64,000 nt of DNA, from assembly GCA_022823165.1 (NCBI GenBank), contig JAJDXR010000052.1:29354-93353 (forward strand), read 5' to 3'. The notes below the pieces were generated by a model. It saw only the letters and a list, made by a program, of their open reading frames with translations. It was not told where the DNA came from and made no database searches. The translations under genes and the position numbers were made by a program. Positions 1 to 8,494 of this stretch are shown here, in pieces (the stretch's first letter is position 1; each line of letters begins with the position of its first letter). The DNA comes from Anaerolineae bacterium. Its GTDB lineage: Bacteria; Chloroflexota; Anaerolineae; Aggregatilineales; Phototrophicaceae.

Positions 1-101
1 AGGTTTTTGCGCTTGACTTCTTAATTGCATACGTTTCCGCCGGGGCTTGGTTGCGCGGCCGCCGCTTGTCGCCCGAGAGCCTGTCGACTATATTTGACGC
101 A

Positions 102-115
102 GTTCCATGTGGAAC
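102..115. promoter_or_regulatory. Dyad symmetry upstream of amidase gene
   Basis: GTTCCA-TG-TGGAAC is a perfect 6-bp inverted repeat with a 2-bp centre, ending 20 bp before the ATG at 136. A TATATT hexamer at 89-94 could be the -10. The position fits a repressor operator near the transcription start. The 2-bp centre is too small for a good RNA hairpin, so DNA binding is the likelier role. Inference only. Confidence 0.4.
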
Positions 116-135
116 TCGACATCAAGGACAATCCA

Positions 136-885
136 ATGAACAAACCACTAATCGGCATCACGACCGGCGGGCGCGGCGAGGGTTATATCCAGTCGCGACA
201 TTACCGCGAATTCTTCAGTACGCCGGCGCCTTATGTCGATGCGGTGCGGCGTGCTGGAGGTATCGCATTACTCTTGCCTGCGGCCGTTTCGGAATGGGAG
301 CAGCTCTTGCCCATGTTGGACGGCATCGTGGTGACGGGCGGCACGGATATCGATCCGGTGGAGTACGGAGGCAATCATCGGCACCCTAATGTGCTGCCGC
401 CCGATCGCGAACGAGACCGGAGCGAACTGGCCTTGGCGCGGCGGCTGCTGGATGAAGGGGATACGCCGACCCTCTGCATCTGCCGCGGCCTGCAGATACT
501 TAATGTAGCGGCCGGCGGGACGCTGCATGAACACATCCCCGATATACGCGCTGACGATATCCATCGCGACGAGGCGGGTTTGTGGGCGATGCAGAATGTG
601 CATGTTAAACCCGACAGCTTGGTTGCAGCTGTTATGGGCAAGACAGCGCTCCGCACATCCTCGGGCCATCATCAGGCAGCGCGCGATTTGGGCGCCGGCC
701 TGCGCGTAGTGGCGGAGGCTGAAGACGGCATCATCGAAGCTTTGGAAGCGCCGGCGCATGCCTGGCTGATCGCCGTGCAGTGGCACCCTGAGGTGACGGC
801 GGCGCATGACAAGAGCCAGCAGGCGCTGTTTGACGGCTTGGTGGAAAATGCGCGGAAACGACAGCGGGAGCGAATGCCCGGCTAG
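136..885 (+). CDS. Gamma-glutamyl-gamma-aminobutyrate hydrolase family (peptidase C26, PuuD-like)
   Basis: A 249-residue class I glutamine amidotransferase-like hydrolase. The family cleaves gamma-glutamyl amides such as gamma-glutamyl-GABA in putrescine breakdown; the actual substrate here is unknown. Visible motifs are the N-terminal GITTGGRG, the nucleophile elbow LCICRGLQ with its catalytic Cys, and a C-terminal QWHPE carrying the catalytic His and Glu. The ATG at 136 is chosen because the protein core starts there; the longer reading frame from 25 adds a non-conserved tail. It converges on the next gene with a 4-bp overlap at the stops. A second family member lies at 14332. Confidence 0.85.
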   Translation: MNKPLIGITTGGRGEGYIQSRHYREFFSTPAPYVDAVRRAGGIALLLPAAVSEWEQLLPMLDGIVVTGGTDIDPVEYGGNHRHPNVLPPDRERDRSELALARRLLDEGDTPTLCICRGLQILNVAAGGTLHEHIPDIRADDIHRDEAGLWAMQNVHVKPDSLVAAVMGKTALRTSSGHHQAARDLGAGLRVVAEAEDGIIEALEAPAHAWLIAVQWHPEVTAAHDKSQQALFDGLVENARKRQRERMPG

Positions 886-3404
886 TCCAGCGACAGACGA
901 CTGATTGCAAATTCGCGTTCGAAACGGGTATTGTCGCTAAGCGCCGCGCCCGGCACACTGACGCCAGTCTCAAAGTCGTAGAGAATCATATTCACCTGAT
1001 AGGCGCCCGTCCCCAAAGGTCCTATATCTATGCGGTGACGCGCGATGGCTTGGTCGCGGACGACGAAGTCCTGATTGTAAACTTTGCTGCCGCCGGCGTC
1101 GATGAACTGAATGGAAACGGAGTGCTTGTCCGCCGGCAATTGCTCCCAGAGGAAATAGAGATCGAGGAAACTGTCATTCTCATTGATGATCAGATTGCCG
1201 AGAATCGCATCGTTGTCATATCTAAGCCCAAGCGGGTCGGCGGAGGCCGCCAACGCGCAGGGGAAGCCGCGCCGCAAGTGTAAGCTGACCACAGCGCTGT
1301 CCGTTTGAAGCAGGCCGCCGCAGGCCGTAAAGTCCTGGGCAACCCACTGCTGGTAGTCAGCCAGCGCTCGCGGATCAGTATGACGTGGATCATAAGCGAT
1401 AAGTATCACATCCTGCGCCGAGAGCGCGGCATCGGGGTCAACTGCCGGAAGCCGCGGGCTCGGTGTCCGCTGGCCGGCGAGATCCTCTACGCGCAGTGGC
1501 GCGATGTTGGCGGAGCTTGGATCCAAAGCCGCATAATAATCAAAGAGTTGCCCGTCCGTCATCGCATAGGAGTGAATGCTCAGGACGGCTACCGAATTCG
1601 CGGACGCAGCCAGACCGTCGCCATAAAGACCGGCCGGAATTTCATTCAGTCCGGCGCTCAAGACGGCCGTGCTGGAGCAATTGAGATGCAAGTCTTCCAC
1701 GCGATAGATTGACACGGAATCATCTTCGTAGGCCGCCGGCAGATAGAATACGGCTTTGGCTTCTTTGGCGAGGCTGCGCCAGTATCGATGCAGGACAATA
1801 TGCGTGAAGCCGTCTGCGAGCAGTTCTTGCTGAGCGGCGATGAATTCGGCGCGCTTCCCCGGCAGGCAGGCGACAGCCCGGTTCATCTCCCAGGCTTGAA
1901 GGATAAGATTGTCCTTGATGTAATCGAATGCGACCGCCGGCGTACGCGTCGGACGACCCGCCACATGAGGATAACCGTTGAAAGATTGGTACATGCCGTA
2001 GACTTTGTAGTGCCTGACGTCAAACGGCAGGTTGATCAAGTGTATGGATTCCTGGTCGGGCTCCTGGCGCAACCATTCGAAATGCGTCAGCCGCTCCTTG
2101 GGCAGGATAAAAGGCGCTTGCAACTGGTAATATTCAAAAGCGGTAGCGCCGGTCAAAAGCAGAATGACGATCAGGCGGCGTTTCTCCGAAACAGCCCGCA
2201 AGCATGTAGTCAAGCCAAAACAGGCGAGAACCGCAAAGGGAAATAATGTGCCGGCGTGGAAGTTGTCCGCCGCCCAAAATGGACGGAAGAGATGAGGAAA
2301 CGCTTGCGTGAGATAATACTTAGGCAAGACTATATGATAATAATCAACGTCATTGATCGAAAGGAAGGACCCGAGACGCAGCACAAAAAAGGGCAGAAAA
2401 AGCGCCAGCCAGGGCGCCAGCCGGCGGCGGACTTTGCCGCGAGCGAAAGCCAAGACGACCAGAAGCATAGGAATGTAGCCGAGGAATACTACGTTGGTCC
2501 AGCTGCTATCAAACGAGTCTATGGGAAAGAGGCTGTTGAGTATTGGCGTCGTAATCGGATGTTGAGTGTTCACGAAGTATCCCAGCAGATCCGTGGCGCG
2601 ATCTTTGCCCGTTTTTTTGGATAGCGCGTCGGACAGCCCCTGCGGGTCGATAAGCATCGGATAAAAACGCAAAGCGAGGAAAGCGCCAAGAACCAGACAC
2701 AGCGCGAAAACACTGCGCCAGTAGCTGCGGTCTTGCCAGCGGCGGGCGGCAAAGTACAGCAGGTAAGCCGCGAGCATCAACAAGAGGCAGACGAGGGAAT
2801 ACATCCCAATAAAAGCTGTCATGCCCATCAAGACGCCGGCGACCAGCATGAGTTTCAGCCGATCTTCCAGCAGGCCGCGATGAAGATAATAGAGCGAGAG
2901 CGGGATCGTCGCGATGAAGGCGATATTGGGGTGCGCCGGGCGCGTCAGAATAAAGGCGCCCGCGCCAAATACAACGGAACCGAATAGCGCGACCCACTTG
3001 TCCCGAAACAAGTAATTCAAATACACATAGCCGGCGGCGGCTGTGGCGAAAGACAGCAGCAAAAACGTCAAGTTAAAGGCATTTGACGCTGGCATGACTG
3101 CCTGCAAAGCTGCGAAGACGAACATGTGCGGCAGGCTGAAGTTGTGGAAGGCCAGCGATACGCCCGTCGGATGAAACAGCAGGTCTGTATAGTAGAAATC
3201 AGCCTGACCGCTAATCAGCAGCTTTAGATACCAGGCGTCCCAGAACAGCATATTGGCGTCGATGTTTGCGCCGACCAGCCAGAAGCTCTGCCTATCAAAC
3301 ACCTGAAGCACAGTCGGCCAGGTCATCACGACAATGATCAGCGGCATGATAATGAAGAAATGGATATGCTTCCGCAGCGGACCGGTCAGTTCTTTCAATT
3401 GCAC
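882..3404 (-). CDS. Large polytopic membrane protein, GT-C glycosyltransferase-like
   Basis: An 840-residue protein. The N-terminal ~450 residues carry about 10-12 hydrophobic segments (for example FFIIMPLIIVVMTWP near residue 16), and the C-terminal ~350 residues are soluble and rich in beta-type sequence. The early acidic residues before the second membrane segment (NIDANMLFWDAWYLK) match the layout of GT-C enzymes, which use lipid-linked sugars and have an acidic first outer loop. This layout is common for uncharacterised Chloroflexota membrane glycosyltransferases. It sits between hemB and the convergent amidase gene and does not look like an operon with either. No specific acceptor can be named. 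Confidence 0.6.
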   Translation of the reverse strand: MQLKELTGPLRKHIHFFIIMPLIIVVMTWPTVLQVFDRQSFWLVGANIDANMLFWDAWYLKLLISGQADFYYTDLLFHPTGVSLAFHNFSLPHMFVFAALQAVMPASNAFNLTFLLLSFATAAAGYVYLNYLFRDKWVALFGSVVFGAGAFILTRPAHPNIAFIATIPLSLYYLHRGLLEDRLKLMLVAGVLMGMTAFIGMYSLVCLLLMLAAYLLYFAARRWQDRSYWRSVFALCLVLGAFLALRFYPMLIDPQGLSDALSKKTGKDRATDLLGYFVNTQHPITTPILNSLFPIDSFDSSWTNVVFLGYIPMLLVVLAFARGKVRRRLAPWLALFLPFFVLRLGSFLSINDVDYYHIVLPKYYLTQAFPHLFRPFWAADNFHAGTLFPFAVLACFGLTTCLRAVSEKRRLIVILLLTGATAFEYYQLQAPFILPKERLTHFEWLRQEPDQESIHLINLPFDVRHYKVYGMYQSFNGYPHVAGRPTRTPAVAFDYIKDNLILQAWEMNRAVACLPGKRAEFIAAQQELLADGFTHIVLHRYWRSLAKEAKAVFYLPAAYEDDSVSIYRVEDLHLNCSSTAVLSAGLNEIPAGLYGDGLAASANSVAVLSIHSYAMTDGQLFDYYAALDPSSANIAPLRVEDLAGQRTPSPRLPAVDPDAALSAQDVILIAYDPRHTDPRALADYQQWVAQDFTACGGLLQTDSAVVSLHLRRGFPCALAASADPLGLRYDNDAILGNLIINENDSFLDLYFLWEQLPADKHSVSIQFIDAGGSKVYNQDFVVRDQAIARHRIDIGPLGTGAYQVNMILYDFETGVSVPGAALSDNTRFEREFAISRLSLD

Positions 3405-3464
3405 AGGCAGCGGCCCTCATCGCATGTTGGCGCTAGTGATAGCAAGCGGTTCATGGAAGTTTAC

Positions 3465-3479
3465 CTGCGACTGTCGCAG
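3465..3479. promoter_or_regulatory. Dyad symmetry between hemB and the membrane protein gene
   Basis: CTGCGAC-T-GTCGCAG is a perfect 7-bp inverted repeat around one base, 61 bp upstream of the start of the membrane protein gene (- strand) and just past the hemB stop. A one-base loop excludes a hairpin, so a DNA operator is the natural reading. No regulator is known. Confidence 0.35.
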
Positions 3480-3491
3480 TTGGACGGCTGG

Positions 3492-4571
3492 TCAACTTGA
3501 AATTTGCCGGCTTTGCGAGAGTTCCAGCCACCTTGGGGCGTCTTTGGCAAAATAGCTGACGATCATATCGGCGCCGGCGCGCTTGATGCAGATGAGGCTT
3601 TCCAGCGCCGTCGCTTCGAGATCCAGCCAGCCTTGTTTGGCGGCGGCATGAATCATGGCGTATTCCCCGCTGACCTGGTAGGCCGCCAGCGGCAGGTCAA
3701 CAGTTCGGCGCGCCTCGCTCAGAATGTCCAGGCTGGGCAGCGCTGGTTTGACCATCAGCATATCGGCCCCTTGCTCGACATCCAGCGCGATTTCCCGCAT
3801 GGCTTCGCGGCGGTTGGCGGGGTCCAGCTGATATTGCTTGCGATCGCCGAAGCTGGGCGGGCTCTCGGCGGCGTCGCGAAAGGGGCTGTACAAGACGCTG
3901 GCCAATTTCGTGGCGTAGCTCAAAATCGCCACATGGCTGTGGCCATCCTCATCCAGCGCGGACCGGATCGCAGCCACCATGCCGTCGACCATGCCGGAAG
4001 GCGCGATGATGTCGGCGCCGGCGCGGGCGTGGACGGCTGAAGCGCGGCCCAGCAGCTCCAGCGTCGGATCGTTCAGCAGGTAGCCCAGCGGCAGGTTGGG
4101 ATCAAAGTAGGGGCTGCCAGGCGAGTTGGTGATGCCGCAATGTCCGTGGTCGGTATATTCGCAGAAGCACATATCGGAGATGACAACCAGTGAGGGCGCG
4201 GCATCTTTGATGACGCGGATCGCCCGCGGGATGATGCCGTCCTCGCTGTAATTGCCGCTGCCGCAAGCGTCCTTGTGTTCAGGGATACCGAAAAGGATCA
4301 CCGCGGGTATGCCCAGGGCGGCGATGGCTTGCGCCTCGGCCGGCAAACGGTCGAGCGGCCACTGGAATTGCCCGGGCATGGAGTCTATCGGCAGCTGCGA
4401 ATCTTCGCCGTAACGGATGAATAGCGGATAAATGAAGTCGGCCGGGCTTAGCGCTGTCTCGCGCACCAGGTCGCGCATGGCGGACGAAAGGCGCAGCCGC
4501 CGCGGTCGCGCCCGCGGTCGCCGAAATGACGCCAGTTTTTTGTTCCCGGTCTCTAGTGTCAGCTCCGCCAT
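3492..4571 (-). CDS. hemB: Delta-aminolevulinic acid dehydratase (porphobilinogen synthase)
   Basis: Condenses two 5-aminolevulinate molecules to porphobilinogen, the second common step of tetrapyrrole (haem, sirohaem, cobamide) synthesis, in the cytosol. The zinc-type active site is visible as [14 protein letters not shown] with its three cysteines. The two Schiff-base lysines are in SYATKLAS and MLMVKPALP. About 359 residues from the ATG at 4571, slightly longer than usual because of an Arg/Pro-rich N-terminus ([12 protein letters not shown]). An upstream in-frame ATG at 4637 would add 22 unconserved residues. No other haem genes are nearby, so the gene stands alone. Assignment is firm. Confidence 0.95.
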   Translation of the reverse strand: MAELTLETGNKKLASFRRPRARPRRLRLSSAMRDLVRETALSPADFIYPLFIRYGEDSQLPIDSMPGQFQWPLDRLPAEAQAIAALGIPAVILFGIPEHKDACGSGNYSEDGIIPRAIRVIKDAAPSLVVISDMCFCEYTDHGHCGITNSPGSPYFDPNLPLGYLLNDPTLELLGRASAVHARAGADIIAPSGMVDGMVAAIRSALDEDGHSHVAILSYATKLASVLYSPFRDAAESPPSFGDRKQYQLDPANRREAMREIALDVEQGADMLMVKPALPSLDILSEARRTVDLPLAAYQVSGEYAMIHAAAKQGWLDLEATALESLICIKRAGADMIVSYFAKDAPRWLELSQSRQISS

Positions 4572-4592
4572 AATGTGCCTGCCAGTAAACAT

Positions 4593-4808
4593 AAGTAAGT
4601 CATGCAAATCTCGTCTCAAGAAATTTTCTTCTATCACAGAGGAATATGAGGGTATACGGAGGGTTTTGTACTGGTTCTATTTGCTCGCATTCATGCCATT
4701 ATGTGTCATTAGGAACACTGTCGCTGGCAGACAATGACTGAAAGGCTTTATTCGGTGTTCTCTGTGTATCCTCTGTGTCCTCTGTGGTAAGTATTTGCAT
4801 GACTTACT
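4593..4808. repeat. MITE-like element with 16-bp terminal inverted repeats
   Basis: The 279-bp gap between hemB and the nitroreductase gene is mostly this element. Left end AAGTAAGTCATGCAAAT (4593-4609); right end its reverse complement over 16 of 17 bases (4793-4808). The interior has no credible ORF and includes a CTCTGTG-type repeat (4757-4789). The left end overlaps the region just upstream of hemB. A full 17-base copy of the same end recurs at 63963-63979. The symmetry suggests a non-autonomous mobile element; no transposase was found and no target-site duplication was established. Confidence 0.5.
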
Positions 4809-4850
4809 CGCAATTACTGCCTATTTAACGCGGCTTCATGCCAGGCGGCG

Positions 4851-5366
4851 CTACCAGGATTCCCAATGCGCGACATCGTCGATGAGGCGGCGGCCGCCCG
4901 CTTGCAGGGGCTTGCCGGCTGCGTCGGCATCGGCGGGATAGCCAAAGGAAATCACCAGCCGCGTTTGATAATCAGCCGGTATGCCGAGCAAGACGCGCGC
5001 CTTGTCGGGATGGTAGATCGTGCCCAGGCAGGAGCCGACGCCGATCTCGGTAGCGGCCAATTGCATATAGGCCGCGCTCTGGCCGGCGTCGAAGAAATGC
5101 CAGAGCGTACGTTCGTTCTGCGCCGGCACGACGATCACTACGCAGAGCGCCGCCCCGGCCACATGCCCCATGCCCGCGCCCAGCTCGGCGATTTGCGCCA
5201 AACGCGCCTTGTCTTGCACGGCGATGAAATGCCAGGGCTGGCTGTTCTTTGAGCTTTGCGAGCGCCGGCCCGCATTCAGAATACGGTCGATGTGAGCCGG
5301 CTGCAGCGGCTGGTCGCGGAATTGGCGTATGGCGCGTTTACTCTGGATGGCGTCCCAAACATTCAT
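4851..5366 (-). CDS. Nitroreductase family protein (FMN-dependent)
   Basis: A 171-residue FMN oxidoreductase. The N-terminal SKRAIRQFRDQPL gives the conserved FMN-phosphate-contacting arginines, RRSQSSKNSQPWHFI is the family's flavin-binding stretch, and GSCLGTIYHPDKARVLLGIP is the helix before the C-terminal strand (VISFGYP). The family reduces nitro compounds, quinones or related acceptors with NAD(P)H; the substrate here is unknown. The start has GAGGA 6 bases before the ATG. It is monocistronic, flanked by repeat-rich gaps. Confidence 0.85.
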   Translation of the reverse strand: MNVWDAIQSKRAIRQFRDQPLQPAHIDRILNAGRRSQSSKNSQPWHFIAVQDKARLAQIAELGAGMGHVAGAALCVVIVVPAQNERTLWHFFDAGQSAAYMQLAATEIGVGSCLGTIYHPDKARVLLGIPADYQTRLVISFGYPADADAAGKPLQAGGRRLIDDVAHWESW

Positions 5367-5662
5367 AATTGTCCTCGTTCAGGCTGACGTTGCTTGCAGT
5401 ATGGCGCTTGCCGGTCAAAATGGCAACTATCGGGGAGTGGCTGTAATCGTGGATATGGGACGCAAAGCGAGCTCGGCACTGGGGGATTAAGCACAGAGAC
5501 CACAGAGCGCACTAGAGATATGTTTTGTTTGCTCTGAAGCTGTTGCATCCACAAAATTCGCCACTTCCACTATCGTTGGGTGAAGCACATGGGTCAGAAT
5601 GCGGGCCAGTATGTCGGCTTGCGGGCGACGGCAGTCCCGGGCTTGAGATTGCGGACGCGCGG
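5367..5662. other. Gap of 296 bp without a clear gene
   Basis: Holds a degenerate CTCTGTG-type repeat near 5491-5510 and otherwise AT/GC-mixed sequence. A minus-strand stretch near 5512-5640 reads plausibly as protein in one frame but has no start codon, so it is not called. Confidence 0.4.
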
Positions 5663-5935
5663 CTAATCGTCCACTTTGACGCCGGAGGCCGCTGTTGAGG
5701 CCAACAAGGCGCCATAAGACTGCATTTCACTGCGCAGCATGTCGTTGATCTCAGCCTCGTATACCATTTGCGCTTCGACATCGGCTTCCAGGGCGAACTC
5801 GACCATGACCTCGGCGACCGAGTGCTTCACCGTCCGTTTGATCAAGTCCTCCAGCTCACTTACCGTTAGCTCAGCGATGGCTCGTCTGTCCATATCACTT
5901 GGGCGGATCAGCCGCTCGGCGTCTGATCGTCCCAA
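5663..5935 (-). CDS. Small acidic protein of unknown function
   Basis: At most 90 residues; an internal ATG at 5893 gives a 76-residue form starting MDRRAIAELTVSELEDLIKR. The ELTVSELEDLIKRTVKHSV stretch is amphipathic and resembles the N-terminus of small antitoxin-like or scaffold proteins with an LTVxEL start, followed by a helical acidic segment. No toxin partner is visible next to it. Function unknown; the reading is supported by protein-like composition only. Confidence 0.45.
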   Translation of the reverse strand: MGRSDAERLIRPSDMDRRAIAELTVSELEDLIKRTVKHSVAEVMVEFALEADVEAQMVYEAEINDMLRSEMQSYGALLASTAASGVKVDD

Positions 5936-6203
5936 CTCCTTTCGTCTGCGGATACCTTGATTGTAGCCCCGGTCAGGCGCTTTCGCCCTAGCCGCCGGGA
6001 AATTTTACACGCTTCTGACAATTAGCGATTGACGCTCGCCTAAAGTCATATACGGCTTAACAGTCCAAAAGGCGCAGCCGCAGGCTATTCTCAACAGCCG
6101 CGCGGCGCTGGCTATGACAACAAACGGATACAGGCGACCTTGCCGAACGCGGCCGACTGTGTGACACTGCGCGCTGACACTTAAAGCGCTATGGGAGCGG
6201 TGG

Positions 6204-6932
6204 ATGTCGCTGCTTTTAGCCGGCCTTATCATGTTTGGCGGCAGTATCGCGCAAGGCGCGATCGGCTTCGCGCTGGGCATGATCGCTGTGCCGCTGCTGG
6301 TGGAGGCCGGCTTCAGCTTGTCGCAATCGGTGGCGCTGACGACCTTGGCCATCGGCATTCAGGTGCTCTTTAGCGCCTGGAAGCTGCGCGCTCATATCCC
6401 CTGGCCGGAAGTAAAGCTGGCGGCTGTCTTGCGTTATCTTACGGTACCGATTGGCGTATTGTTGCTGCTTTCAGTGGAGAGTCTGGATACGGGCGCGGTC
6501 AAGCGGCTGGTGGGCTTGGGACTGCTGCTGGGCTTGGGGCTGCGGAGCCTGGCGCGCAGCGAGAACGTCCGCGAGTTGCCGCTGGCGCTTTCGGCGGCAG
6601 CCTTTGCTCTCAGCGGCGTCCTGCAAGGCTTGGCGGCTATGGGCGGGCCGCCGCTGGTGCTGTGGATGACGACGCGCGATTTCCGAGCCAGGCAAGCCCG
6701 GGCTTTTACGCTGACGCTTTTCCTGCTTAACGCGCCGCTTCAAGTGCTGCTGCTGCTGTTTCTATCCCAGACGATGACAGTCGATGCGCTGCTGCTGGCG
6801 CTGATTTTGACGCCGGTCATCTACGTCGGAACACTGATCGGCCTGCGCATCGGCGACCGATTCTCCAAGCAGTTGCTGAATCGAGTCGCCTTGATCGTTC
6901 TGGTTGTCATCGCGACCAACGCCATCTTGTAG
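6204..6932 (+). CDS. TauE/SafE-family sulfite or organosulfur exporter
   Basis: A 242-residue inner-membrane protein with about eight hydrophobic segments and the duplicated four-helix layout of the TauE/SafE family. Visible are the N-terminal GGSIAQGAIGFALGMIAVPLL and the repeat GVLQGLAAMGGPPLVLWM in the second half. Family members export sulfite, sulfoacetate or similar organosulfur anions. The SD GGGAGCGG precedes the ATG. The next gene, a PLP decarboxylase, starts 16 bp downstream, so the two are probably cotranscribed. Cysteine-sulfinate or other sulfur amino acids as the shared substrate is speculation. Confidence 0.85.
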   Translation: MSLLLAGLIMFGGSIAQGAIGFALGMIAVPLLVEAGFSLSQSVALTTLAIGIQVLFSAWKLRAHIPWPEVKLAAVLRYLTVPIGVLLLLSVESLDTGAVKRLVGLGLLLGLGLRSLARSENVRELPLALSAAAFALSGVLQGLAAMGGPPLVLWMTTRDFRARQARAFTLTLFLLNAPLQVLLLLFLSQTMTVDALLLALILTPVIYVGTLIGLRIGDRFSKQLLNRVALIVLVVIATNAIL

Positions 6933-6948
6933 AGAGGACTGCCCGGCG

Positions 6949-8397
6949 ATGCCCAAGCGAGAGGCGCTGGCTTTAAGCCGCGAAGAAATGCGCGAATTCG
7001 GTTACCAGGTCATCGACCAGTTGATTGACTATTACGACGGACGCGCTGAGCGACCGGTGGCGGGCGAGCTGGATCAGGCCGCGCTGGACGCCATCTTAAG
7101 CGAGCCGCTTCCGCGAGCGGGCAGGCCCTGGCGCGAGGTATTGGAGCAATTTGAAGCCCAGGTGGTGGCGCCGACCAACCACGTCGACCATCCGCGCTTT
7201 TTCGCCTACATCCCGCTGGCCAACAATTTCGCCGGCGTCATGGCCGATGCGCTGGCCGCCGGATACAACATCTTTAACGCCGTTTGGCTGCAAGGCGCGG
7301 GCGCAGCCCAGGTCGAGCGGCTGACGGTCGATTGGCTGCGGCAGATCTTCGACTTCCCGCCGGCTGCCGGCGGTACCTTCGTCAGCGGCGGCTCCATGTC
7401 CAATTTGACGGCGCTGGCGGTGGCGCGTCAGGTGCGTTTGCAGGGCGATATGCCGGGCGCGGTCGCTTACTGCTCCGATCAGATTCACTTCGCTATTTCG
7501 CGGGGCCTGCGCATCCTGGGTTTCCAGCCCGATCAGTTGCGTGTAATCCCCAGCGACGACTGCTATCGGCTGTCGCTGCCTCACTTGCGCGAGGCGCTGG
7601 CGCAGGACCGCGACGCCGAGCGCCGGCCCTTCTGCGTCATCGCGACCGCCGGCACGACCAACACCGGCGCGGTGGATCCCCTGGACGAGCTGGCGGATTT
7701 CTGCCAGCGCGAGCAGCTCTGGCTGCATGTCGATGGCGCTTATGGCGCGCCCGCCATGTTGACCGCGCGCGGCCAGCGGGCGCTGGAAGGGCTGCAGCGG
7801 GTCGACTCGCTGGCGCTGGATGCGCATAAATGGCTCTTTCAGCCGATTGAGTGCGGCATTGTGCTGGTGCGGGAGCGGCGCTGGCTGAGCGAGACCTTTA
7901 AGGAGCAGCCAGAATACCTCAAAGATGTCGAACAGGCCGAAGATGAGCTTAACTTCATGTATCAGGGTGTACAGCTAACGCGGCAATTTCGCGCGCTGAA
8001 GCTATGGATGAGCTTCAAGGTATTCGGGCTGGACGCCATCAGCCGGGCGATCGCAGCCGGCTTCGACAACGCCGAGCTGGCCGAGGCGCTGCTGCGTCAA
8101 GCCGGCTGCTGGGAGATCGTGACGCCGGCGCAGATGGCCATCGTCACTTTCCGTTACCAGCCGACAAGCGGTGATGCGGCGCTGGCCAATCGCGTGACGC
8201 ACACGCTGGTGGGGCGGCTGCTGGAAGACGGCTTCGCCTTCGCCTCGGGCACGCAACTGCGCGACAAGACGGTCATGCGAATATGCGCCAACAATCCGCG
8301 CACAACCGCCGAGGACCTGGAGCGGACAGTGGCGCTCATGGGCCGGCTGGCCGCTGACCTGGAAGCGGAGTTCAGAGACGCCCCGGCGTTGGATTAG
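6949..8397 (+). CDS. Group II PLP-dependent amino-acid decarboxylase (copy 1)
   Basis: A 482-residue cytosolic enzyme of the aromatic-L-amino-acid/glutamate/cysteine-sulfinate decarboxylase family. Visible are DHPRFFAYIP near residue 80, the substrate loop FVSGGSMSNLTAL, TAGTTNTGAVDPLDEL, LHVDGAYGAP (Asp contacts the pyridine N) and the Schiff-base lysine in LDAHKWLFQP. The ATG at 6949 follows GAGAGGA. The upstream TauE-type exporter is 16 bp away and a close paralog follows at 8495, making a three-gene unit. Sequence alone does not give the substrate. Confidence 0.9.
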   Translation: MPKREALALSREEMREFGYQVIDQLIDYYDGRAERPVAGELDQAALDAILSEPLPRAGRPWREVLEQFEAQVVAPTNHVDHPRFFAYIPLANNFAGVMADALAAGYNIFNAVWLQGAGAAQVERLTVDWLRQIFDFPPAAGGTFVSGGSMSNLTALAVARQVRLQGDMPGAVAYCSDQIHFAISRGLRILGFQPDQLRVIPSDDCYRLSLPHLREALAQDRDAERRPFCVIATAGTTNTGAVDPLDELADFCQREQLWLHVDGAYGAPAMLTARGQRALEGLQRVDSLALDAHKWLFQPIECGIVLVRERRWLSETFKEQPEYLKDVEQAEDELNFMYQGVQLTRQFRALKLWMSFKVFGLDAISRAIAAGFDNAELAEALLRQAGCWEIVTPAQMAIVTFRYQPTSGDAALANRVTHTLVGRLLEDGFAFASGTQLRDKTVMRICANNPRTTAEDLERTVALMGRLAADLEAEFRDAPALD

Positions 8398-8494
8398 GGC
8401 GCTCGTATGGAAATTCAGCCATAAATCCGCCAGAATATGAATACGTTGCTGGGGCATTGTAATGAACACGCTGCCCGAATTGAAAGGAACTGAC

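Noticed and set aside
5512..5781. Minus-strand ORF overlapping the small protein at 5663-5935
   Set aside because: It reads through the shadow frame of that protein; composition is not protein-like except for a short stretch without a start codon.
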